From the NCBI RefSeq assembly GCF_904846605.1, contig NZ_CAJHBI010000007.1:59467-123466 (forward strand): a stretch of 64,000 nt of DNA, read 5' to 3'. The notes below the pieces were generated by a model. It saw only the letters and a list, made by a program, of their open reading frames with translations. It had not been told where the DNA came from and searched no databases. This document shows positions 45,575 to 54,906 of the stretch, in pieces; position 1 is the stretch's first letter, and each line of letters begins with the position of its first letter. A program made the translations under genes and the position numbers. Source of the DNA: Psychrobacter sp. 72-O-c (GTDB lineage Bacteria > Pseudomonadota > Gammaproteobacteria > Pseudomonadales > Moraxellaceae).

Positions 45575-46590
45575 GTTGGTTTGGCTAGCGATGATTTTTT
45601 TAGCGCTATCTGTGATTGACTTGATTGCTGAATTAACCTATGCAATGGTAGTCATGCGACCAACACAAATTCTAAATACACATTCAACGCCCTCTTTTGG
45701 AACAGCCATCGCTTTCATGATAGTTGAGTACTCACGACTCAAGCGGAGCCAAGCGAAAAAGCTATGTGTGGTTGCAAGTTGTTCAAAAGTTGCATGCTAT
45801 CGACATTTTCAATCGCTAAATATAAGTTACCAAAGTGGCGGTCATCCAAGTTACCAAACACTCTAATCGCAAGCGTTTGACTCAAGCCATTTAGTAAGGC
45901 GTTTCGCAATTCTTTCAATCGTAAAGCTTCAGCTTCCTTGATATCATCTAATACTTTAGCTGCTTCAGCAAATCCAACAATCAGCGGTACAGGTAATGTA
46001 CCAGCACGCAGACCATCTTGTTGACCACCGCCAGAAATTATAGGCTCAAAGTCAGGGTGTTGTAGGTGCTTTGAATACAATAGACCAATGCTTGATGGAC
46101 CATATATTTTGTGTGCTGACAGTGTGAGAAAATTAACGTCTAAGTCGTGATAAGCGATATCAAGGTAACCTGCTTGTGAAGCATCTACGTGTAACATCGC
46201 ATCGTAGCGCTGACATAGCTCAGCAACTTGATAGATAGGCTGATTTGTCCCTATAACGTCGGTAGTCATGGTGCAAGAAACCCATAGAACGTTATTCTGC
46301 TCAAGTTTGGTCTGCATGTCTTGTAAATCAATGATGCCTTTTGGAGTTATTTTCATATAAACCAGATTAGGGCCATCTTTATCAGCTGCTATCTCTAATG
46401 GGCTTAAGACTGATTTATGTTCTAAGTGACTGGTTAGGATAGTGTCTGCTTGTGTATTTATTATTTTAGCGATTGGACACCTTAGTAAGTCGCTAAGTTA
46501 TTCGCCTCAGTGGCCCCTAACGTAAATAGCAACTCCTCTTCAAACCAACCATATATATCTACAAATGTTGCGAAGCTGTCATTTATCGAT
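45575..46590 (-). pseudogene. Decayed cysteine desulfurase (DndA/IscS-like)
   Basis: The longest open part (45739-46356) reads LHVDASQAGYLDI, LTLSAHKIYGPSSIGLLY with the PLP lysine, and GGGQQDGLRAGTLPVPLIVG. Upstream, in other frames, come EELLFTLGATEANNLA and SHLEHKSVLSPLEIAADKDG. Downstream, after a frameshift at the SLGSA position just before the catalytic Cys loop, STIMKAMAVPKEG and VFRICVGRMTTIA follow, ending in a stop. At least three disruptions make it a pseudogene. GGGQxxGLRxGT is shared by DndA and NifS/IscS, so a lost phosphorothioation (Dnd) system is possible but unproven. Limits are approximate. Confidence 0.75.
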
Positions 46591-46748
46591 TCTTATTTAG
46601 CATAGTCGAAAAAATGTCCACTTAAATAAGAGGTATCAGGTTGAGACTATATATCATGCATAACACTAATAGATGAAGTATCGCATGGTATATGTGAGTT
46701 ATAATCTAAGCATTGTCTTAAATTATTTAATGTTAAAAGTTAAGTTTT

Positions 46749-47393
46749 TTACCGCTTAATCAGAATATTAAACCACCTTCCATTTCTATCTGTTCTTTGG
46801 TCTTCGGTCAGCCAAATCTCATCGTTAAAATCATGATTAAGTTTCTGTTTGAGAGTTTCCCAGCGATCTTCATTCATATCACAAAAAAAACGATTATTAT
46901 TTAAGCGCTCACTATCACCATATTTAAATGATGCGTAAAAAACACCATCATTTGCCAGCGTATCTAACAGGTTGTCTATTAATACAGGCAGTTCTGCATA
47001 AGGCATATGCAACAATGAAGCGCATGCCCAAATACCTATAAATTGCTTTTTCCAATTTTTTTGACTAATGTCTTGAAAGGTACAGCGATGCCAATCAATA
47101 TTGTTTCGATAAGCTTTGTTTCGATAATGAATGTTTTTTGCAAGGTCAATCAAGGTAGTGCTATCGTCAATAGCGGTAACCTTAAAACCTAAATCGGCAA
47201 AGTGTAAACTATCTCGACCTGAGCCACAGCCCAAGTCTAAAATACGCTGTTGGCTTTGGTTGGTAGCAGGAAGACTTGCTATAAATGGTTCATATAGCGC
47301 TTGCATGTCCACGTTAAGTGTCTGCTCAACAAACGCTTGCGCATTATCGTTATAAAAATCGATAGTATTATCTTTGGCGTTTTGATCATTCAT
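46749..47393 (-). CDS. Class I SAM-dependent methyltransferase (TehB/UbiE-like fold)
   Basis: 214 residues. Motif I is RILDLGCGSGRDSLHFADLG near residue 50; then VTAIDDSTTLIDLAK, IGIWACASLLHMP and DGVFYASFKYG. No DPPY/NPPY box, so it is not an evident DNA methyltransferase; a small-molecule or protein substrate is more likely. ATG at 47393, 14 bases after the HNH gene stop, is favoured over one at 47447 inside that gene. Co-transcribed with the HNH gene at the right end of the island. Confidence 0.82.
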   Translation of the reverse strand: MNDQNAKDNTIDFYNDNAQAFVEQTLNVDMQALYEPFIASLPATNQSQQRILDLGCGSGRDSLHFADLGFKVTAIDDSTTLIDLAKNIHYRNKAYRNNIDWHRCTFQDISQKNWKKQFIGIWACASLLHMPYAELPVLIDNLLDTLANDGVFYASFKYGDSERLNNNRFFCDMNEDRWETLKQKLNHDFNDEIWLTEDQRTDRNGRWFNILIKR

Positions 47394-47406
47394 AGTGGAT
47401 AACTCA

Positions 47407-48489
47407 TTAAAAGACACTGATGCCTTGTTGCTCAGGAAGCCATTCATGAATCAACCGCTCCCTCGAGAAATTAAAAGACTTCTGTAAAAACTGCTTACGC
47501 TCAGCATCGGTTTTACCTGTTTGCATCATTAGGGTTTCACGTAAAGGATGATGACTGCCAATCAGGTACTCATTACGAGTATGCAGTCTTTCCAGCAATT
47601 TTATGTCAGGCACTTGGGCAAATTTACCGTTTGTACCACGGTTACAGTCAGAGCAGGCGAGTACCAAATTCCAAACACCATCGACATTGACGGGTCGACA
47701 GCAACCAGCAGAAGCCACTTCAGGTTTTAGCAAATGAGGGAAGAAGTGGTCAACCTCTGCCAGTAGCTCATGTTGAATGGCAATGCTAATTTCTTTAAAA
47801 CAATAAAAACATCGGCTTTTCTGATAGCCATTCAAGGCACCTCTAGAGCTTGTAATGCCAACTCGGCGATGCTTATTATCTTGGGTAAATAGCTGTTTGG
47901 TTTCTTGGTCAAATTCGACTGCAATTAAGTTTCTACTTAGGTTTAGCTCCCATGCTTTTTCAACCAAGTTCCAACGAGATTCGGTTTCTTGATTTAAATT
48001 ATCGGCAGAGTTATCAAACACATAAAATAGTTTAAATAAATTATCTGTTAAGCGTATTCCTTTATTAAATCTACGTTCATCAATAAAGAAATCTTCATCG
48101 ATAACATCGTAAAAGCGCTCTTGAACCGCTTTAGTGTTGACCACATGGAATGCGTTCAAAACATATTTAAAGCCTTCTTTATTGGTGATATTGACCAACT
48201 CATCCTCAGTCATTTTGTTGTTATTAAATGCTAAGCAAGCATTTATAAATTTACCGTTTCCATTACTGCCTCTATTGTTTTGTTTTGGGCTATGCTTTAT
48301 ATGTTCGCACAGATGCATGGCATAGGGTAAAGCCAAGTCTTCGAGTGAAATTAAATCAGAATTTCTATCTAAGCTGACGTCGATTAAACTTTTAGCAAGC
48401 GCAAATTTATAAGAAGCCGTATTTTTGCCAAATAGGATAATGGCTCGCCAGTAGTTTTCTAAAGTTGGCTCAACATCAACAAAGTTCAT
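47407..48489 (-). CDS. HNH endonuclease family protein
   Basis: 360 residues. The C-terminal third holds a zinc-type HNH: CFYCFKEI near residue 236, LAEVDHFFPHLL near 253, and NLVLACSDCNRGTNGKFAQ near 278, with the two CxxC pairs and the DH. The N-terminal 220 residues are not recognised and may bind DNA or a partner. It precedes the methyltransferase gene by 14 bases and lies about 140 bases from the right attachment repeat. It may be a restriction-type nuclease. Confidence 0.83.
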   Translation of the reverse strand: MNFVDVEPTLENYWRAIILFGKNTASYKFALAKSLIDVSLDRNSDLISLEDLALPYAMHLCEHIKHSPKQNNRGSNGNGKFINACLAFNNNKMTEDELVNITNKEGFKYVLNAFHVVNTKAVQERFYDVIDEDFFIDERRFNKGIRLTDNLFKLFYVFDNSADNLNQETESRWNLVEKAWELNLSRNLIAVEFDQETKQLFTQDNKHRRVGITSSRGALNGYQKSRCFYCFKEISIAIQHELLAEVDHFFPHLLKPEVASAGCCRPVNVDGVWNLVLACSDCNRGTNGKFAQVPDIKLLERLHTRNEYLIGSHHPLRETLMMQTGKTDAERKQFLQKSFNFSRERLIHEWLPEQQGISVF

Positions 48490-48631
48490 TAGTGGCTCAG
48501 TTTTATTGGTTTAGGATAGCAGTCAATTTTTATAATACTATAAATTATAGATGGCGTTATAAGTGTTTGAATTTCAGAATTTGGGCACGAAATGGTCACG
48601 TTTTGGTCACGGCGCTGATTTTTGGGCTTTC

Positions 48632-48804
48632 AATATGTTAGATAAACTTAGTAATTAGAGCGACTAGCTAATACTGAAAATCGCTACAAGCCTCGAAAAT
48701 TGGACAAAAAAAAGCCTCACTGTGAAGTGAGGCTTTTTCGCTTTATACAAGTAAATTTGGAGCGGGAAAAGAGATTCGAACTCTCGACCCCAACCTTGGC
48801 AAGG
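48632..48804. repeat. Right attachment repeat of the island
   Basis: Matches 13584-13738 from AATATGTTAGATAAAC through the tRNA trailer and acceptor stem to the core ACCCCAACCTTGGCAAGG, with an extra 18 nt of T-arm (48769-48786) missing from the left copy. Upstream, 48593-48610 (TTTTGGTCAC) has weaker similarity to 13547. The rest of 48490-48631 shows no gene. Confidence 0.85.
48706..48738 (-). terminator. Terminator of tRNA-Gly
   Basis: Stem AGCCTCACT (48713-48721) and AGTGAGGCT (48726-48734) with a 4-nt loop and, on the minus strand, a run of eight T residues. A copy is retained in the left repeat at 13661-13690. Confidence 0.85.
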
Positions 48805-48832
48805 TTATGCTCTACCACTGAGCTATTCCCGC
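48758..48832 (-). tRNA. tRNA-Gly (anticodon GCC)
   Basis: The minus strand gives GCGGGAATAGCTCAGTGGTA, D-arm, anticodon loop TTGCCAA, T-loop TTCGAAT, acceptor strand TTCCCGC, discriminator T and encoded CCA, 75 nt in all. All arms pair; it closely resembles E. coli glyV-type tRNA. It is the integration site of the island to its left, whose core sequence covers the anticodon arm, and it remains intact because the island supplies the 3' half. Confidence 0.96.
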
Positions 48833-49096
48833 TAATCTATCAACTAACTATCGCTAGTTGATGATGGCGTATTATACGCAGTTTTTTTAGCCTGTCAACA
48901 GCCAACATGCAAAAAGGTAAAAATTAGCAAAATAGGGATGTCATCCTACTAGGGATGTATGTTATAACATATTTTTATAATAGGTATTCCAAAAGCTTTG
49001 TGTGAGATAAATAAGCTGAAATACCACTTTATAATTATTCTCAATCACAGTTACAACCACGACTATTTATAACGATAAGTCTTAAGGATAAGAAAC

Positions 49097-50758
49097 ATGA
49101 GCAAGCAATATACTATCGCTGATTATTTATTTGATCGTATCGCTGAGGCGGGCGCTACTGAAATATTTGGTGTGCCTGGCGATTTTAACTTAACATTTTT
49201 AGATAATATTATCGCCTCTGATAAGCTACGCTGGGTCGGTAATACCAATGAGCTCAATTCAGGCTATGCCGCAGACGGTTATGCGCGTGAACGTGGTTTT
49301 GCTGCCATGGTGACTACTTTTGGCGTAGGGGAGCTGTCTGCGATTAACGCCACTGCTGGCTCGTATGCGGAATATGCGCCGGTACTGCATGTGGTTGGTG
49401 CGCCTGCCATGGCTTTGCAAGACTCAAAGCGCCGGATTCATCATACGCTTGGTGATGGTGTGTTCAATCATTTTATAAAAATGGTAGAGCCAGTGACCGT
49501 GGCACGTGCGCAAATTACTCCTGAAAATGCCGCCTCTGAGATTGATCGGGTGATTCGTATGGTGCTCAAAAAGCATCGTCCCGGCTACTTGATGCTATCA
49601 CCTGATGTGGCGCGCCAGCCCATTTATCCCCCTTCTACCAAGCTTATCGATAGTGAAGAGAATATTACCAGCCAAGCCGCTTTAGTAGACTTTAAACAGG
49701 CGCTGATAGAATTCTTACCGAACAAGACCACCACCTTGATGGCAGATTTGATGGTGCATCGTTTAGGACTGCAAGACCAGCTCAAAGCTTTGATTGCTGA
49801 CACCGACATTCCTTATACCACCTTATCGTGGGGTAAGACCTTGCTCGATGAGCATAGTGAGCGTTGGGCGGGTACTTATGCAGGGGTGGCATCACGTCCG
49901 GTAGTCAAAGATGCGGTGGAAAACTGCGAATGCTTGATTAAGATTGGGGTGCAGTATACCGACACCACTACTGCAGGATTTAGCCAAGATATCAATCAAG
50001 ATGTGGTGGTTGACTTGCATTATGAACGTGCATCCATCAGCGGTCAGAACTTTGCGCCAATCGCGCTCAAAGACTCGCTACAGGTGCTACATGAAGTGAT
50101 GACCTCTGGTATCACTATTGTGCCAAAGCCTTTGTGTGAGAAAATGCAGCCACATGAGCAACAGGGTAAGGATGACGAGCCTATCCGTCAAGATGACCTG
50201 TGGCATATCATTGCTGAGCGTCTAAACCATAACAATCTAGTATTTGCTGATCAAGGGACCGCTTATTTTGGTATCAGTGATGTTCGTCTGCCAGAAGGTG
50301 TGACCTGCTACGGGCAGCCTATGTGGGGATCAATCGGCTATACCATACCCGCAGGCTTAGGCGGCGCTATTGCCTCTCCGCATAAACGTAGTGTGGTATT
50401 GATTGGTGATGGCTCAGCCTTACTGACTATTCAAGAGATAGCGGTCATGCTCCAAGAGCGTATCAATCCGGTTATTGTGCTTATCAATAACGATGGCTAT
50501 ACTGTTGAGCGCGCCATTCATGGCGAAAATCAGCGCTATAACGATATTCCCAAGTGTAATTGGCAGTCTATGCCGCAAGCCTTTGGCGGCAATGAGGACA
50601 ATACCTTATTACTTAAAGCTGAAACTGCTGGCGAGTTAAAAGCGGCTCTACAAAAAGCAGCAGACACTACAGATAAAATGGTGTTCTTAGAGGTGATAGC
50701 GGACAAGCATGATATTCCACCTTTATTAGCAGATATAAGCGCAGCGCTTAAGCCCTAA
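49097..50758 (+). CDS. ThDP-dependent 2-oxoacid decarboxylase (indolepyruvate/pyruvate decarboxylase family)
   Basis: 553 residues, usual for PDC/IPDC enzymes. N-terminal GVPGDFNLTFLDNI; the activating Glu region NTNELNSGYAADGYAR; HH of the active site in RRIHHTLGDG (near 114); ThDP motif GDGSALLTIQEIAV to LINNDGYTVE. These separate it from acetolactate synthases. It would convert an aromatic or branched 2-oxoacid, or pyruvate, to the aldehyde plus CO2 in the cytoplasm. AAGGATAAGAAAC precedes the ATG. It is a single gene ending before a bidirectional terminator. Confidence 0.9.
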   Translation: MSKQYTIADYLFDRIAEAGATEIFGVPGDFNLTFLDNIIASDKLRWVGNTNELNSGYAADGYARERGFAAMVTTFGVGELSAINATAGSYAEYAPVLHVVGAPAMALQDSKRRIHHTLGDGVFNHFIKMVEPVTVARAQITPENAASEIDRVIRMVLKKHRPGYLMLSPDVARQPIYPPSTKLIDSEENITSQAALVDFKQALIEFLPNKTTTLMADLMVHRLGLQDQLKALIADTDIPYTTLSWGKTLLDEHSERWAGTYAGVASRPVVKDAVENCECLIKIGVQYTDTTTAGFSQDINQDVVVDLHYERASISGQNFAPIALKDSLQVLHEVMTSGITIVPKPLCEKMQPHEQQGKDDEPIRQDDLWHIIAERLNHNNLVFADQGTAYFGISDVRLPEGVTCYGQPMWGSIGYTIPAGLGGAIASPHKRSVVLIGDGSALLTIQEIAVMLQERINPVIVLINNDGYTVERAIHGENQRYNDIPKCNWQSMPQAFGGNEDNTLLLKAETAGELKAALQKAADTTDKMVFLEVIADKHDIPPLLADISAALKP

Positions 50759-50815
50759 GTGGTTTAAGCTTATAGTGTCAATCGTTTAATGACACTACGT
50801 TTAATAGCCAACGTA

Positions 50816-50855
50816 AAAAGCCCCATTTAGCATCAATAAGCTGAATGGGGCTTTT
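50816..50855. terminator. Bidirectional terminator between converging genes
   Basis: AAAAGCCCCATTTAGC (50816-50831) pairs with GCTGAATGGGGCTTTT (50840-50855) with one G-U position and an 8-nt loop. A- and T-tracts on the two sides suit both the decarboxylase gene and the opposing outer-membrane gene. Confidence 0.85.
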
Positions 50856-50894
50856 CTATGGATAATTAAACTTTACAGGGAGTTAATGTTTTAC

Positions 50895-51686
50895 TTAAAA
50901 ATGAACTTTTACCAGCGCACTTGGAACGCTTTGATCTACACCATCTCGACCAAATTTGTTTTGCCAGTAGCTGTATTCCATACCGACTTCGATGCGATTA
51001 TCGATACCGAGCACTTCTTGCAAGTTGTATTTGACCTGTGGGTTGATATGCAGCTGATTCTCTTTATCATCATTGTTAAAGGAGTAATCGACATAACCAT
51101 CAATCACAAAGTTATTCTTTTCCCAACCGTAGGTTAAAGTGATTTGCTGGTCGTCAGCATTACTGAAAGTGTCATCGTTAAAAGCGTGAAACAGCGTAGC
51201 TGAAGCATATTTCATACCTGGGATAGGTATATTTAGATCAGCACCAATACCAACTAAGAAGTTATCTTGCTCAAAACCGTTAGTGTTCGAGCCAAACTCG
51301 TAAGTACTCGCTAAGTTAACTTGTTTGATGATGCCATTACTATAGTCTGAAATTTTGAACTTTGGAGACAGCTCGCCATAGATATCTTTGGCCCTGGTGC
51401 CTTCAGAATCGCTTGCGCCTTGCAGACGATCGACGAAGAAGAATACGCCGCCCCAGCTGTGAGCAGAGGCATGTTCTAGCGTTACAGTTGTCAGCTCGCC
51501 ATCTTCCGCTAATTCATAATCACTACCGTAAAGTACAGAAATACTGGTGTCAGTAAAAAAGGTCTTAGCCTGAGCACCAGTAGTCACAGTGCCCAAAGTG
51601 ACGATAGCAATAGCAGCAGTGGTTAATGGCTTGATAGTAGATAATTTGGTATGGATAGATAAATTTGTCAGTAAATTAAAACGCAC
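50895..51686 (-). CDS. Tsx/OmpK-like outer-membrane protein
   Basis: 263 residues. A signal peptide (about 1-40, ending GTVTTGAQAK) precedes a beta-rich chain with alternating aromatic strands (TVTLEHASAHSWGGVFFFVD; QITLTYGWEKNNFVIDGYVD) and a C-terminal Phe (ALVKVHF), the mark of an outer-membrane barrel. The layout matches nucleoside channel Tsx / OmpK-type 12-strand proteins. Its long upstream region carries a 7-bp hairpin, TTTTAAC (51758-51764) and GTTAAAA (51770-51776), in the leader. Substrate unknown. Confidence 0.82.
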   Translation of the reverse strand: MRFNLLTNLSIHTKLSTIKPLTTAAIAIVTLGTVTTGAQAKTFFTDTSISVLYGSDYELAEDGELTTVTLEHASAHSWGGVFFFVDRLQGASDSEGTRAKDIYGELSPKFKISDYSNGIIKQVNLASTYEFGSNTNGFEQDNFLVGIGADLNIPIPGMKYASATLFHAFNDDTFSNADDQQITLTYGWEKNNFVIDGYVDYSFNNDDKENQLHINPQVKYNLQEVLGIDNRIEVGMEYSYWQNKFGRDGVDQSVPSALVKVHF

Positions 51687-52648
51687 AGTATTACTTCCTT
51701 ATGTACAGTCGTTGGTTTTCCCTAAAGGCGTGGCTATATCGATAATAAGAAGTCTGGTTTTAACGTCCTGTTAAAATGCATCAGTACCGCTAGGGAAAAA
51801 ATAGATATGATTAAAAAAAGCTACTACAGACAGTAAATATCGTCTGCTAAATAAGAAAAGTGATTAAAGTAGCTAAGTGCTGCTACGAAAGTAAAAATCG
51901 ATAAAACTGAATCAATAGTGACAGCCGTAACAAGATATTTATTAACGATTTGAAACAGTTAACCATAATTCAATGGCTCTAACAACTCCAACTTATCCAA
52001 AATTGAAGCCCTAATATGTAGTGTTATCTTACTGATATCTACTAAGATTATGATTTTATTAATAAAACTGACTAAATGGTCAGGTTTAAATATTTTTTTT
52101 ATTTAAAAATATTTAGGATATTACTAAAATACTGGTTGTTGATAATCACATAAGCTGCCAAAGACGAATGAAGTGAGTCACCATTGTCATTATGGTCGTA
52201 AGCTGATTTCCTATGCCAAATTTAGATAAAAAATGATTTTCCTCAATTATTTTATTATATGGCTGTTTCGGTTTTACTACTTTTGACTGAATTTACTCCG
52301 CTAATACATACAACATCTTATATATTGTTCCTTTTCATTAATCTCTCACTCTACTCTTCAAATTAATATATCAATTAAATATTGTTCATATAACTGTCTC
52401 TAATAACTATTAATTTTCTAGGATATTAGCTGTACTTATAATAGCTATTATTTTATATAATTTGACTGTGTGCATTGACCACCATATATTGAATGTAAAC
52501 TAATATTAGATAATCATATGTTTTTTATTATTAGTATTTTTAATACTTAATCTTGTTATTTTCAAACTATCATCATAGTTTTGGTTGGTAGTTGGCGATT
52601 ATATTGACAAGAAAAAGTGGAATTTTTAGAAACGAGGGAGTGTACAGA
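51687..52648. other. Long A+T-rich intergenic region
   Basis: About 960 bases between divergent genes, strongly A+T-rich, with no supported gene. It must contain the leftward promoter of the outer-membrane gene and the rightward promoter of the amidohydrolase cluster. Apart from the hairpin at 51758-51776 I see no repeat or RNA gene. Confidence 0.4.
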
Positions 52649-53686
52649 ATGAAAGTATATAGTCATGAAAAGCAAAAACTTCATCACCCACAGAGTTACT
52701 TTTCTCGGGGACAAATGCGTGAACCACAAGAAAAACCTGAGCGCTTGACAGAGTTGTTAAAAGCGCCAGAGGCATTACGCCTAGAAGTAACAACTGCTAA
52801 AGATATAGGGATCGAACCTATTTTAGCGGTGCATGATTTTGGCTATGTTGACTTTCTAAAGCATAGTTATGAAGAATGGATGGCTGTAGATGAAGATATG
52901 GGAGAGGAAGTTCAAACGACCATTTATATGCCGAACAACAATGCTGGCCTTGGTATTTTGGCAAAAGCTGCTAAATATCAGGCAGATGGCAGTGCGCCAA
53001 TTGGCAAGCATTCATGGACGTCCATTTACTGGTCTGCTCAAACGGCGCTCAATGCCGCTGATTCGTTGCTAAACGAAAAGACAAGTCAAAATAAGTTGCA
53101 AATATGTCTCACAAGACCTGCAGGCCACCATGCACGTAAAAGTGCAGCAGGTGGCTTTTGTTATTTAAATAATGCCGCCATCATCGCCGAGTATTTACGT
53201 CAAAAATTCCAAAAAATTGCCATTATAGATACTGATATGCATCATGGTCAGGGTATTCAAGAAATATTCTACGACCGCAAGGATGTGCTATATACCTCTG
53301 TACATGGCAGTCCTATCAATTTTTATCCAGTGGTCGCAGGCCATGAACATGAGAAAGGCGAAGGCGAAGGTTATGGCTATAACATTAACTTTCCGATGCC
53401 GCACGATACCGATGAAGCCGGTTTTTTCCATCATGTTGATAAAGCAGTCAAAACTATAAAGTTATTTAATCCAGATGTCATTGTCCATGTTTTAGGATTT
53501 GATGTTTATAAAGATGATCCGCAGGCCAAATGTAACGTTAGTACCGAAGGGTTTAAAACCTTAGCACAAAAACTTAAAGCACTAGATAAACCCGTTATTG
53601 TTTTAGTTGAAGGGGGCTACTGCATAGAAAAGCTCAATGAAAATTTACAAGCCTTTTTATCTGGGTTTACTTCAGAAGAAAAATAA
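52649..53686 (+). CDS. Histone deacetylase / acetylpolyamine amidohydrolase family protein
   Basis: 345 residues. Typical motifs: RPAGHHARKSAAGGFCYLNN with the catalytic His pair, IIDTDMHHGQGIQEIFY with Asp and His zinc ligands, TSVHGSPINFYPV, and VLVEGGYCIEKLN. Bacterial members deacetylate acetylpolyamines or other N-acetyl compounds. ATG at 52649 with GAGGGAG upstream is preferred over an earlier in-frame start at 52592. It heads a same-strand cluster with a transporter, FAD oxidase, RidA and ThDP enzyme; the substrate is probably an N-acetylated amine or amino acid, by inference. Confidence 0.87.
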   Translation: MKVYSHEKQKLHHPQSYFSRGQMREPQEKPERLTELLKAPEALRLEVTTAKDIGIEPILAVHDFGYVDFLKHSYEEWMAVDEDMGEEVQTTIYMPNNNAGLGILAKAAKYQADGSAPIGKHSWTSIYWSAQTALNAADSLLNEKTSQNKLQICLTRPAGHHARKSAAGGFCYLNNAAIIAEYLRQKFQKIAIIDTDMHHGQGIQEIFYDRKDVLYTSVHGSPINFYPVVAGHEHEKGEGEGYGYNINFPMPHDTDEAGFFHHVDKAVKTIKLFNPDVIVHVLGFDVYKDDPQAKCNVSTEGFKTLAQKLKALDKPVIVLVEGGYCIEKLNENLQAFLSGFTSEEK

Positions 53687-53782
53687 TAACGACCAATCAG
53701 TAATTAATGTTAAACAATTACCTACATAAAGGATTTATTGAGGTAATTGTTTGGTTAACTGACAACAACAGGGATGTTTAAT

Positions 53783-54874
53783 ATGAGTACTTCCATTCTA
53801 AAAGCGATCAGCTATGCGGGTGTCTATGTCGGCGCGGTCATTGGTGCAGGATATGCAAGTGGGCAAGAGGTGCTGCAGTTCTTTGCAAGCTATGGCTTTA
53901 TTGGTATGTTGGGTGCCATTATCACTATGATCATGTTGGCATGGTACGGTACTGTATTTATGGAATTGGGTCACCAACTTAAGACCAACAGTCACCGAGT
54001 TGTTTTGAATTATCTGTGTGGTAAAAAAGTAGGATTTTTCGCCGATTATATTCTGTTGTTCTTTATGTTTGGCGTCATCAGTATCATGTTTTCAGGTGGC
54101 GGTGCTGCTATTCATCAGTACTGGGGTCTGCCGCCAGTTGCCGGCAAAATTATCATTGCCGTCATGACATTGTCAACCGTAATCTTTGGCTTTACATCCT
54201 CTGTTAGAGCATTAGGGATCATCTCTCCATTAATGATTTTGGCAGTAATTGTCATCTCTGTCATTACTTTCACCACTTACTCTGATCACTTGGCAACCGT
54301 AGATGCCAGCCTCCGAACCCTTCAGCCTGATACAGCCACCCCATTTTGGTGGACGTCAGCGATAGTTTACGTCTCATATAATGTCATTCCAGGGGTATCT
54401 ACTTTTGCTTCTATTGGTAATAAAGAGCCGAACTTAAAAATAGTAAGAATGGCTGGTGTCATCGGCGGGATGACCTTAGGTATTTGTTTGCTATTTATTA
54501 TCATGGCGCTCTTAGCGAACCTTGAAAACGTCATGAGTTATGAGATTCCGTTTTTAGAGATAGCGCGTGGTATTGGTCCAACTACCGGATTTTTATTTAG
54601 CATAGTACTCGTGGTTGCGGTATTCACAACTGCGGTATCTAATTTATATGGTTTTTGCATCCGCTTTTATGATTCTGATACGGAAACGTCAAAGTTTCGT
54701 ATATTGACCGTTGTCGTTGTGGTGCTATCTTTACTTGCCTCACTCTTCCCATTCAGCACCTTAGTAGGCACCTTGTATCCCGCTTTAGGTATTCTAGGAA
54801 TGTATGTTCTGATCTGTGCTTTGTATAAGACCTTTAAAGGTCAGATATTTATGGCTGAACGACCAAAGTTATAA
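53783..54874 (+). CDS. YkvI-like membrane transporter
   Basis: 363 residues with about ten membrane helices, starting AISYAGVYVGAVIGAGYASG near residue 8. The first helix has the broken-helix form (GAGYASGQE) of APC/LeuT-fold amino-acid carriers, and the family resembles B. subtilis YkvI. ATG at 53783 with AGGGA eight bases away is preferred. It overlaps the next gene's first possible ATG by one base (54874). It probably imports the compound handled by the neighbouring enzymes. Confidence 0.8.
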   Translation: MSTSILKAISYAGVYVGAVIGAGYASGQEVLQFFASYGFIGMLGAIITMIMLAWYGTVFMELGHQLKTNSHRVVLNYLCGKKVGFFADYILLFFMFGVISIMFSGGGAAIHQYWGLPPVAGKIIIAVMTLSTVIFGFTSSVRALGIISPLMILAVIVISVITFTTYSDHLATVDASLRTLQPDTATPFWWTSAIVYVSYNVIPGVSTFASIGNKEPNLKIVRMAGVIGGMTLGICLLFIIMALLANLENVMSYEIPFLEIARGIGPTTGFLFSIVLVVAVFTTAVSNLYGFCIRFYDSDTETSKFRILTVVVVVLSLLASLFPFSTLVGTLYPALGILGMYVLICALYKTFKGQIFMAERPKL

Positions 54875-54906
54875 TGAAAAGTAAAATGGAAACAAAGGGG
54901 TATGGT

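Larger units (their letters stand above)
13721..48804. mobile_element. Genomic island of about 35 kb integrated at tRNA-Gly(GCC)
   Basis: The limits are the two copies of an 18-bp core (ACCCCAACCTTGGCAAGG) lying in the tRNA anticodon arm, in direct orientation at 13721-13738 and 48787-48804, each flanked on the same side by about 135 bp of homologous trailer. An integration module of three overlapping genes starts 270 bases inside the left core. The cargo is visibly richer in A+T than the flanks and is dominated by nuclease, NTPase and regulator genes of defence type, with several decayed genes. No conjugation genes are seen, so transfer would need help. The intact tRNA is at the right end, as expected for insertion into the 3' half of a minus-strand tRNA. 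Confidence 0.82.

Noticed and set aside
45513..45866. Plus-strand open frame of 117 codons
   Set aside because: It is antisense to the desulfurase pseudogene, which reads as real protein on the minus strand.
48575..48610. Remnant of a phage integrase 3' end next to the tRNA (repeated GGTCAC text)
   Set aside because: Only two short GGTCAC repeats are present and no reading frame supports an integrase.
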